Shown here: piece by piece, positions 1 to 6,190 of the stretch
Layout of the letters: every line of letters starts with the position of its first letter
Position numbering within the stretch: position 1 is the first letter of the stretch
NCBI GenBank assembly: GCA_047605865.1
Contig: JASGFC010000037.1
Location: 1-9,921 of the forward strand
Length of the DNA: 9,921 nucleotides
From: JASGDC01 sp047605865
GTDB taxonomy: Bacteria; Actinomycetota; Actinomycetes; Actinomycetales; Micrococcaceae
Reading direction: 5' to 3'
Notes under the pieces: model-generated
The model's database searches: none
Seen by the model: only the letters and a program-made list of their open reading frames with translations
Told to the model about the DNA's origin: nothing
Position numbers and translations under genes: made by a program

Positions 1-1851
1 CGCTTCCGTAAGGCTGATATTAAACTTTATAACAAAGTAAAGAGGCATTTCTTTTCAGAAGACACTGGTTTATTAAATCTAACTAAAAACTTCAGATCAC
101 AAAAACCCATTATTGATTGGGTCAATGAACACTTCGAATTTTTGATGAGTGAAGAAGGTATTGCAGAAAACAGTGAAGCTGGAAGCAAGAAATATGTCAC
201 AGAATCTGCCATTGGAAAGTTGGGGAAAGATCAAATAAAACTGAAAGAAGATAAAGGTGAAAAAGCATTAACAGCTTATAAAACTCTAGTTGAGCAAGCT
301 AAAGAAAATCTCTGGGAATCTGTCAAAAAGAACCAATCTGATTATATTGATTTACTAGCAGTAAAGAATAAAATTACAGAAACGGATGCTCTAAAAGTCA
401 AAGATGATATGCGTCAAGAGCTTATTGGCGATCCTGATGTTGAGTTACACGAAAAAGGTTATAGGCGTGAAAGGCTTCAGCAGAAACTTGAACAAGCCGA
501 GAAGCAAGGTGATGATAATCTAATTCAACAACTTCATCAGGAAATAGAGCAGTTAGAAGTTAATCCAGAGTTTGATTTTAATCAAATACTTGGGGACTAC
601 AAAGCTGGCACATTACTTGCCAATTGGGAGGGGAAGTACTTAGCAAGGAAGATTCACGAGATTGTTAATGCCGAAGAAAGCAAATACCAATACTCTGATG
701 TAGCAATCTTGTTCCCTGCACGAACAAGATTGAATTTGTTACTCAAAGCATTACAAGAAGAAAAAATTCCTTATAATGTTTCTGACTCAATAGAGTTATT
801 CAATACGCCGTTAATACATCAGGCAGTTCTTGTTCTTCAAGCATCAGCCCATCCACACGATGAATTTACTGCTGTCAATGTGCTTACAGGTCCTTTTATC
901 GGATGCTCGTATGAAGATATCGTGAAATGGCGTTACCCATCTGATGGTTCAAAGAAGCGTAGTTTATCGTGGCAGTTTATTAGCAAGTTTGAAGAAGTAG
1001 ATGGTGTTGAAAAGAATCCCGTTTATCTTGGCTTAAAATGGCTAGAGCATTTGCATAATCTTGCCCTTACAAAGAGTGTATATGAAGCATTCTCAGCTAT
1101 TCTGGATGGAAATATTTCAACTGAGAACAAGGTTCTTCAACAAGTAGAAACTGCACAGGCTGAATCGGCAAAATTATTGATTGCTCAGATTTGTTCGGGT
1201 GATGGGACACATTCCATTAATTCTTTGCTAGAAATTATTTCTACTGTTTTACTAAACAAAGAGAGAGATCGTATTTACACTCCTGCTATTTCAGGAGAGA
1301 AAACTAATGCTGTTCAATTGATGACAATTCACCAAGCTAAAGGTCTAGAGTTCCCTATTGTAGGCATTTTTGGAACTCACGCAAAGAGCAAGGCTAATGA
1401 TATGCCCTTATGGGATGCTGAGGATATTCTTAAGCCATTAACCAATCTTGAAGAAAATATCAATGACAAAGAATTCGGCAAAAAATACTATAAAATCATG
1501 AATTCAGATGCTGCAAAGCAAGAGTTTTCACGATTATTTTATGTTGCTTTTACAAGAGCTGAGGATATCTTGATTGTGCCAAAATTAACGGATGCAGATT
1601 TGAGTGCAGATTCTATTGATGATAAGAACATGGCTTTGTCACAGATTTTAGCTTTTGATCTTATACTTTCGAAGCCAGTAAAAACGGTGGAAAGTGTTGC
1701 TAAGAAAGGCTATATTAGGGCAAATAAACTTAACGGTAATAGAGTGAGGAATGCTGCAGTTATGGCTCAGACTCACTATAAAGTAAAACCACCTTTAGAA
1801 TTTAGAGAGCCCATAGCGCCTGCCAAGAAGGGTAAAAATAATGAAAAATAG
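1..1851 (+). CDS. UvrD/RecB/AddA-type superfamily 1 helicase, C-terminal part (5' end outside window)
   Basis: The frame is open from base 1, so the gene starts upstream; the ATG at 142 lies inside the protein and is not the start. 616 residues are visible (numbered from base 1). The first residues, FRKADIKLY, match the end of SF1 motif III (the YRFRGAD-type segment). NFRS at 30-33 is motif IV. Motif V lies at about 437-453 (LMTIHQAKGLEFP) and motif VI at 511-522 (RLFYVAFTRAED). Walker A and B should lie upstream. Residues about 157-188 are rich in E, Q and L and look like a coiled coil. The family unwinds DNA at double-strand breaks as an ATP-dependent helicase-nuclease. Unlike AddA or RecB, the chain stops before the nuclease domain, which follows as a separate overlapping gene. 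The call as an SF1A exonuclease-type helicase is firm; AddA versus another RecB-like protein cannot be settled without the N-terminus and the partner subunit. Confidence 0.93.
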   Translation, partial: RFRKADIKLYNKVKRHFFSEDTGLLNLTKNFRSQKPIIDWVNEHFEFLMSEEGIAENSEAGSKKYVTESAIGKLGKDQIKLKEDKGEKALTAYKTLVEQAKENLWESVKKNQSDYIDLLAVKNKITETDALKVKDDMRQELIGDPDVELHEKGYRRERLQQKLEQAEKQGDDNLIQQLHQEIEQLEVNPEFDFNQILGDYKAGTLLANWEGKYLARKIHEIVNAEESKYQYSDVAILFPARTRLNLLLKALQEEKIPYNVSDSIELFNTPLIHQAVLVLQASAHPHDEFTAVNVLTGPFIGCSYEDIVKWRYPSDGSKKRSLSWQFISKFEEVDGVEKNPVYLGLKWLEHLHNLALTKSVYEAFSAILDGNISTENKVLQQVETAQAESAKLLIAQICSGDGTHSINSLLEIISTVLLNKERDRIYTPAISGEKTNAVQLMTIHQAKGLEFPIVGIFGTHAKSKANDMPLWDAEDILKPLTNLEENINDKEFGKKYYKIMNSDAAKQEFSRLFYVAFTRAEDILIVPKLTDADLSADSIDDKNMALSQILAFDLILSKPVKTVESVAKKGYIRANKLNGNRVRNAAVMAQTHYKVKPPLEFREPIAPAKKGKNNEK

Positions 1852-2440
1852 CAATAACACTTTCAACTGGGTTGCTACAGGTTCCAGACTTGCTAAAACA
1901 ACAGCACCAGCGGACTTCAAGCCAAACCTCGTTGAGCAGGTAGAATTAGGTGCTCCTGATGGTTCAGGTGGTACTGCGCTAGGTGCTGCTGTTCACAATG
2001 TGCTTGAACTTCTTGAATACGACAAAGTTGAAGATGGCACAAGCAACCTTGATGCGCTATGTGAACTGGAAGCCAAAAAAGTTGAACTCGATGCTGAGGT
2101 TGTGAAGAAGCATGTGCTCAGTGTGGTGAAGAATTTGATGAAAGACCCTGCTTTTTTGGTTGCCTACAAAGATAAAAAGGTGTGGACTGAGCCAATGGTA
2201 TTTTTGAACCTTGAGTACGATAAAAATCCAGAGTTGCCAGTGTTACTTGAGGGATTTGTGGATATGATTTATCAACGTGAAGATGGAAGTGTGTGCATTG
2301 TTGACTATAAAACAGATGCAACACCAAGTAAGGATAGGCTCGCAACATATCAGAAGCAGATATCGTGGTACAAAAAGGCTCTAGAAAATGCTGGCCTTGA
2401 TGTGCCATGTATTGATATGAAGCTTGTAGCCAGTCACTAA
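1841..2440 (+). CDS. RecB-family PD-(D/E)XK nuclease, stand-alone (split AddA/RecB nuclease domain)
   Basis: This 199-residue protein has the full RecB-family nuclease motif set. H52 sits in AAVHNVLE. D141 lies in LEGFVDMIY. D155 and K157 lie in VDYKTD. Q173 and Y177 form the QxxxY motif (QISWY). It should cut DNA with a divalent metal as the nuclease arm of the helicase encoded just upstream. The ATG at 1841 overlaps the helicase stop by 11 bases and has an AAGG-type ribosome site at about 1828-1831, consistent with translational coupling. In AddA and RecB this domain is the C-terminus of the helicase chain. Removing a single A from the A-run at 1834-1838 would join the two frames, so a recent indel or sequencing error is an alternative to a genuine split. 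No signal peptide or membrane segment is visible. Confidence 0.9.
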   Translation: MKNSNNTFNWVATGSRLAKTTAPADFKPNLVEQVELGAPDGSGGTALGAAVHNVLELLEYDKVEDGTSNLDALCELEAKKVELDAEVVKKHVLSVVKNLMKDPAFLVAYKDKKVWTEPMVFLNLEYDKNPELPVLLEGFVDMIYQREDGSVCIVDYKTDATPSKDRLATYQKQISWYKKALENAGLDVPCIDMKLVASH

Positions 2441-2451
2441 TATCAATACTG

Positions 2452-2480
2452 AAACTCCCTCGTTTTCGGGGGAGTTTTTT
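2452..2480 (+). terminator. Rho-independent terminator after the nuclease gene
   Basis: The stem AAACTCCCTCG (2452-2462) pairs with CGGGGGAGTTT (2467-2477), all Watson-Crick except one T-G wobble, with a TTTT loop at 2463-2466. A T-run at 2475-2480 closes it. It starts 11 bases after the nuclease stop codon. It separates the helicase-nuclease unit from the VWA/MoxR unit, which should therefore have its own promoter. Confidence 0.88.
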
Positions 2481-2539
2481 GTGCCCTAAACCCCTTATAA
2501 AAACAGCTAATAAAGCATTTTGTCCGTGGTTATCTCTAG

Positions 2540-2565
2540 TCTAGAAATAGTTGATCTAGAAACAG
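2540..2565. repeat. Two TCTAGA-centred direct repeats upstream of the VWA gene (possible operator)
   Basis: CTAGAAATAG at 2541-2550 recurs as CTAGAAACAG at 2556-2565, nine of ten bases identical with a 15-base period. Each copy begins with the palindrome TCTAGA (2540-2545 and 2555-2560). They lie directly before the ribosome site of the first gene of the MoxR-VWA unit and after the terminator, where a promoter or operator is expected. No convincing -35/-10 pair was found in 2481-2566. A regulatory role is inference only. Confidence 0.35.
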
Positions 2566-2568
2566 ATT

Positions 2569-2572
2569 GGAG
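2569..2572 (+). promoter_or_regulatory. Ribosome binding site deciding the ATG at 2579
   Basis: GGAG ends six bases before the ATG at 2579. A TTG at 2567 in the same frame would overlap this site and has no ribosome site of its own, so the ATG is preferred. Confidence 0.7.
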
Positions 2573-2578
2573 ACCACG

Positions 2579-3841
2579 ATGGCAAACATTCGTGCAATGA
2601 ATGAAGAGGAACTGGATATCTTTACCAGGGCACTTATTCAAGCGAACCATTGGCTACCTAGCTTTAGAGATGCTTTAGCTGTGCTCAGTCCTTATACTGA
2701 TGAAACTGCGCATACTGCTTATGTTGACCAATATTGCCGAATGGGACTTTCACCTTGGTTTTTTCACGATATTTCAGAAACTGAGCGTGCCACAATTTTG
2801 TTACATGAAAGCATGCATGTGCTGAATTCACATAAAGAACGTGGAGACATGCTTGGAGCAAATGCTGATCTTAGGAACGTGGTTGGAGATTTAGAAATCA
2901 ACTCAGTATTGGATTCTATGCCTGAAGCTAATATCGAGTCCGGCATCGTGCCAGGTAAAACAGAGCCTTTCGAAAAATTTCCCAAAAGTAAAACAATGGA
3001 ACAGTACATGTCGTTGATGGTTCAAGAAGGGCTAGCACAAGAAGTAACCTTAGCTCCAGAAAGTACTAGCTGTGATGAATCTACTGAAGATCGTGAAGAA
3101 GCAGCAGATACAGCTGGTATTGAAAAGATGAGTGAAACTGAGAAATCTATTGCTCGTAAAAATACCGAAGCTAACTTGAAAGAGGCATTAGCAAGTGGCG
3201 TAGGTACAGGCTCGCAGCGTGAATTTCTTGAAAATGTATTGGATAATATTAACCGTTTTGCTAAAACCGATTGGCGTCAAGTACTAAGAAATATCGTTTC
3301 TGGTGGAGTTGTAAACAATAAACGTGGTACTTCGCACTACTCATTTAATCGAACTAACCGTAGGTACTCTATAGGAAATATTGTGATGCCTTCCATGGTT
3401 TCTAAAGATTACAACGTCATGGTGGGAGTCGATACTTCCGGTTCTATGGGGAACCCGGATTTTGAAAGAACTTTGCTTGAAGTTGAAGATTTGTTACGCA
3501 ACGTGCTTCGTAAACCTAAAGACGGAGTGAAAATCTTCAGTGTTGATACTGAAATACACAATATAAAACCTGTGAAAAGTGTTAAAGACCTTGATTTACA
3601 AGGTGGAGGTGGCACTGATATGTCTGTTGCAGTTGATTACGCGAACAGCTTGAAGAAAAAGAAACCAGACCTGTTGGTCATTTGTACTGATGGCTTTACC
3701 GGCGCAGATTCATTGATGAGTTCTTTACAGGAATACAAAAAACCTTGTGCCATTCTTGTATCGCAAAAAGAAGGGTATGAGTACCTCAATGAGAGCCCTG
3801 TTAGAGAATACGCAACACTATTAGACGTTTCACAAGATTAA
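2579..3841 (+). CDS. DUF2201-type putative metallopeptidase / VWA-domain protein, MoxR partner
   Basis: This 420-residue protein has two parts. The N-terminal part carries a zinc-protease-like HESMH motif (H76, E77, H80), followed by a GDLEIN segment (D104, N108) of the kind found in DUF2201 putative metallopeptidases. Residues about 155-200 form an acidic, low-complexity linker. The C-terminal part is a VWA domain from about residue 278 with an intact metal-ion-dependent adhesion site: D285, S287 and S289 in DTSGS, T346 in GGGGTD, and D371 in CTDGF. VWA proteins of this kind pair with MoxR AAA+ ATPases and are thought to bind or present substrates to them. The MoxR gene follows after 17 bases, which supports that pairing. 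No signal peptide is seen, so it is probably cytoplasmic. Whether it is an active protease is not shown; the HExxH is intact, but many relatives are uncharacterised. Confidence 0.92.
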   Translation: MANIRAMNEEELDIFTRALIQANHWLPSFRDALAVLSPYTDETAHTAYVDQYCRMGLSPWFFHDISETERATILLHESMHVLNSHKERGDMLGANADLRNVVGDLEINSVLDSMPEANIESGIVPGKTEPFEKFPKSKTMEQYMSLMVQEGLAQEVTLAPESTSCDESTEDREEAADTAGIEKMSETEKSIARKNTEANLKEALASGVGTGSQREFLENVLDNINRFAKTDWRQVLRNIVSGGVVNNKRGTSHYSFNRTNRRYSIGNIVMPSMVSKDYNVMVGVDTSGSMGNPDFERTLLEVEDLLRNVLRKPKDGVKIFSVDTEIHNIKPVKSVKDLDLQGGGGTDMSVAVDYANSLKKKKPDLLVICTDGFTGADSLMSSLQEYKKPCAILVSQKEGYEYLNESPVREYATLLDVSQD

Positions 3842-3847
3842 AAGGAG
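3841..3847 (+). promoter_or_regulatory. Ribosome binding site for the MoxR gene
   Basis: AAAGGAG begins at the last base of the VWA stop codon. It lies two bases before an in-frame GTG at 3850, which is too close, and 11 bases before the ATG at 3859, which is usable. The ATG is therefore preferred, though the choice is not certain. Confidence 0.6.
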
Positions 3848-3858
3848 AAGTGAAGAAA

Positions 3859-5067
3859 ATGGTAACTAAAAATAAGCAAAAAGAAACAAATGTTTCACTT
3901 TCACGTAAGAAGATGCGTGTGGCAATGCAAGCACGTATACCTTTTATGTTGATTTCAGAACCTGGAATGGCAAAAACTGCCACTATCCATGCAGAAGCTC
4001 AAGATATGGGGTATAAGGTTGAAACTGTTATTCTCTCACGTGCTGAAGCTCCAGATGTTACTGGTTTCCCAATGATTGAAACTCGTGATAAAGACGGCAT
4101 GAAGATCACAGATTATGCCCCTCAAAAGTGGCAGAAGAGAATCATGGAAGAAAAGAATATCGTACTATTTTTTGATGAATTTTCTAATGCGCAACCTTCG
4201 GTTAAGGCCAGCATGCTCTCTTTGATTCAAGATAGACAATTCCCTAATGGCGAGAAAATGCCTGATGAGGTCATCATTTGCGGTGCTATGAATCCTGTTG
4301 ATACTGCAGCAGATGGTTATGAACTTGACCCTGCAACAAGTAACCGTATGATGTTCATCCCTTGGCAACCTACTGCAGTTGAATGGCTTGCTGGTGTTGA
4401 AGATGATTGGGGCAGTGGTAGGGTATTGTCTGAGTCAGAAAAGAAATGGCGTAGTCTTATTGCTCGTTTCATCGCGGATAACCCAGCTATGTTGCACGAT
4501 AACACCTACAACGAAGAAACTACCCAATCAGGTGCCATCCTTACTGGGGCTAAAGATAGCGCAAGTTTAACAGCAAAGAGGTATGCGTGGCCAAGTAGGC
4601 GTAGTTGGGATAATGCTCTTAAAACATTGGGTGTGATGGAAGAAACTGATCCAGTTTTAGAAGATAGTATCTTACAAGGAATTATCGGTTTCAAAGCAAC
4701 TCTTGCCTTGCGCGAATGGTTAACACTGCATGGAGCTTTGGATGTGAAAGCTATACTAGCCAATCCACGAAAGTACAAAGGGTGGAAGAAGCTTCCGCTC
4801 AATGATATTAACGTGGTACTTCGTGCTGCTATGGATACTGCAGAAGATCAAAACATTGAGAATGTGTTTGAGATTTTCCGTATCCTCAAAGAACAAGGCT
4901 TAGAAGGGCATGCTGGTGCTTTCATCTATGATCTTGCAGGTATTGTGAATGTCGTTAAGGAGAAGGCAATCGCTGAAGCAAAACCTCTTACTAAAAAACG
5001 TGAAGATCAACTCAAGAAAGAACTTCTCGTAATTTTGAAAGCGTATGCAGAAGTGAAGGTTAACTAG
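3859..5067 (+). CDS. MoxR-family AAA+ ATPase
   Basis: This 402-residue protein has a single AAA+ module. Walker A is SEPGMAKT (33-40; K39, T40), Walker B is IVLFFDE (101-107; D106, E107), and sensor 1 is N145 in CGAMNP. A DPATSNR segment places a probable arginine finger at R163. APDVTGFP at 64-71 is typical of MoxR proteins. MoxR ATPases form ring hexamers that remodel or activate partner proteins using ATP, usually with a VWA partner, here encoded immediately upstream. Walker A has S at the first glycine position and A before the lysine. The A is seen in RavA-like MoxR proteins (GPPGIAKS); the S is less usual. The C-terminal half (about 170-402) is helical and family-specific. The next gene starts nine bases after the stop, so the transcript probably continues into the paralogue array. 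An in-frame GTG at 3850 is the alternative start. Confidence 0.95.
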   Translation: MVTKNKQKETNVSLSRKKMRVAMQARIPFMLISEPGMAKTATIHAEAQDMGYKVETVILSRAEAPDVTGFPMIETRDKDGMKITDYAPQKWQKRIMEEKNIVLFFDEFSNAQPSVKASMLSLIQDRQFPNGEKMPDEVIICGAMNPVDTAADGYELDPATSNRMMFIPWQPTAVEWLAGVEDDWGSGRVLSESEKKWRSLIARFIADNPAMLHDNTYNEETTQSGAILTGAKDSASLTAKRYAWPSRRSWDNALKTLGVMEETDPVLEDSILQGIIGFKATLALREWLTLHGALDVKAILANPRKYKGWKKLPLNDINVVLRAAMDTAEDQNIENVFEIFRILKEQGLEGHAGAFIYDLAGIVNVVKEKAIAEAKPLTKKREDQLKKELLVILKAYAEVKVN

Positions 5068-5076
5068 GAAAATATC

Positions 5077-6018
5077 ATGAATTATATTGAGATTGCAAAC
5101 CTCGGTAGTACTGAGAATTGGCCCTTTTCGCTCATGAAAGATCTTCAACTTTGGCAACTTCACGGTACAGGCGAAGAAGGAGGGTTATCAGTTGTATTCG
5201 AGTTCAAAGCTCCTAAAACTGAATCGATGCGTAGTGCAATGGGAGCTTTGAAGGAAAAACTCTTTAACAATCTTTTACGTACAGATTCTAGGGCCTTGTA
5301 TGCTTTTATGTTTTCAGAAGAACATATTTATTTAAGCATGAATCAAATAGTAGCCTATTTATGGTTGACCGAACACCTTGGACGAGAAATCGCATTAAGA
5401 TCAATGAGGTATTTAGTCGATTTGCCCGAAACAAAGGAGTATCTTGAGTATTTTGCTAGCACTCAAGGTTTTAAGTCTGATTCGAAAGAGCTTATAAAGT
5501 TTGATGAAATTACTTATGAATCGAACGTTGAAAAGTGGTTTCAACTTTCACCTTGGATGAATAGCTTGGCAGCGCTGCACCTTGTGCAAGAGCTATGTGA
5601 GTTTACGGATGGTTTTTCAGCCTTGAATCAGCTGAGCTTATGTTATGAATACCACGAAGAAAGAGGGAGTGCGTTGTTTTATGACCTTGAATCCTATAGA
5701 CAAAATGCCCCAACTCAATTGCACTTTTATTACATGTGTTTAGATTTTGGTCGTCTTGGGTACGGTGAGGTTGATTTCACACATGGTTGGGGTGGTCTTT
5801 CGAGCCAGAATTGGGAAGAATGTAGGCTGTTAGATAAGAATTTTGACAGGACAATAGTGTTGCAAGCCCAAAAGCTAATATTAAATGACGGCACTAAAAG
5901 GCTACCAAGCTTGGTGGAGTATCGTAAAATTTTGGATTTCGCTGAGGAGAACCCCAACGATATTCTTCCTTTTACGCTTATTTACACTGTGCAAGATATT
6001 GAGAAGCCAGAAATCTAA
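5077..6018 (+). CDS. Unrecognised protein, paralogue 1 of a four-gene tandem family
   Basis: This is a 313-residue protein I do not recognise. The ATG has an AGGA site seven bases upstream that overlaps the MoxR stop codon, so it is almost certainly translated in the same operon. The protein looks soluble and mostly helical, without signal peptide or membrane segment. It shares landmarks with the three genes that follow: MNYIEI at the start, the segment NQIVAYLWL then GREIALRSMRYL (89-113), a helical middle, LILNDG (267-272), and a C-terminal block SLVEYRKILDF (278-288) ending in DILPFTLIYTVQDI. It is the shortest and most diverged complete member: its middle has the WGG-containing segment at 238-240 that the others lack. 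Its position next to the MoxR-VWA pair suggests a partner or substrate of that machine, which is inference. Confidence 0.9.
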   Translation: MNYIEIANLGSTENWPFSLMKDLQLWQLHGTGEEGGLSVVFEFKAPKTESMRSAMGALKEKLFNNLLRTDSRALYAFMFSEEHIYLSMNQIVAYLWLTEHLGREIALRSMRYLVDLPETKEYLEYFASTQGFKSDSKELIKFDEITYESNVEKWFQLSPWMNSLAALHLVQELCEFTDGFSALNQLSLCYEYHEERGSALFYDLESYRQNAPTQLHFYYMCLDFGRLGYGEVDFTHGWGGLSSQNWEECRLLDKNFDRTIVLQAQKLILNDGTKRLPSLVEYRKILDFAEENPNDILPFTLIYTVQDIEKPEI

Positions 6019-6130
6019 CACAGAGATTATTTTCATTTTAGGATTCTTCTATAGTGCTTTCCTTTTTATCACAAGAGAAAACCTTATTGTCCTTACCGAG
6101 TAGTAGCGTTACATCATAAGGAATTTTAGC

Positions 6131-6154
6131 GTTTGTTTATGGAAATAAACAAAT
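6131..6154 (+). promoter_or_regulatory. AT-rich hairpin just upstream of paralogue 2
   Basis: TTTGTTTAT (6132-6140) and ATAAACAAA (6145-6153) form a perfect nine-base inverted repeat around a GGAA loop, extendable by a G-U pair at 6131/6154. It ends three bases before the GTTAGGAG ribosome site at 6157-6164. There is no T-run after it, so it is not an ordinary terminator. It could be a protein-binding site or an RNA hairpin affecting translation. The rest of the gap (6019-6130) holds no gene and no clear promoter. Confidence 0.5.
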
Positions 6155-6156
6155 AT

Positions 6157-6190
6157 GTTAGGAGATGGAAGTTGCTATGTATATTCACGA
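6157..6190 (+). promoter_or_regulatory. Translation-start region shared with paralogue 4
   Basis: Starting at GTTAGGAG and running through the first codons, 29 of 34 bases match the start region of the fourth paralogue at 8853-8886. By alignment, the GTG start of paralogue 4 corresponds here to GTT, so this gene must use a nearby ATG. The ATG at 6165 abuts the AGGAG (6160-6164) with no spacer. The ATG at 6177 sits 12 bases from it, or five bases from GGAAG at 6167-6171, and is preferred. Confidence 0.55.

Noticed and set aside
142..1851. ATG at 142 as the start of the helicase gene
   Set aside because: The frame is open to base 1 and encodes motif III and motif IV residues upstream of this ATG, so the gene begins outside the window.
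2118..2408. Minus-strand open frame of 96 codons opposite the nuclease gene
   Set aside because: It lies wholly opposite a gene with intact catalytic motifs, has no ribosome site and no recognisable domain.
2567..2578. TTG at 2567 as the start of the VWA gene
   Set aside because: It overlaps the GGAG ribosome site that serves the ATG at 2579 and has no site of its own.
4506..4802. Minus-strand open frame of 98 codons opposite the MoxR gene
   Set aside because: It is antisense to a confident coding region; the other minus-strand frames in the window fail for the same reason.
5885..6103. Plus-strand open frame overlapping the end of paralogue 1, with a hydrophobic tail
   Set aside because: Most of it is an out-of-frame reading of paralogue 1, without a ribosome site; the hydrophobic tail is a by-product of AT-rich non-coding sequence.
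6087..6115. Possible promoter TTGTCC - 17 bases - TACATC upstream of paralogue 2
   Set aside because: The -10 matches the consensus at only three of six positions; similar partial matches occur by chance in AT-rich DNA. A TTGTCC also occurs at 2520-2525 without a usable -10.
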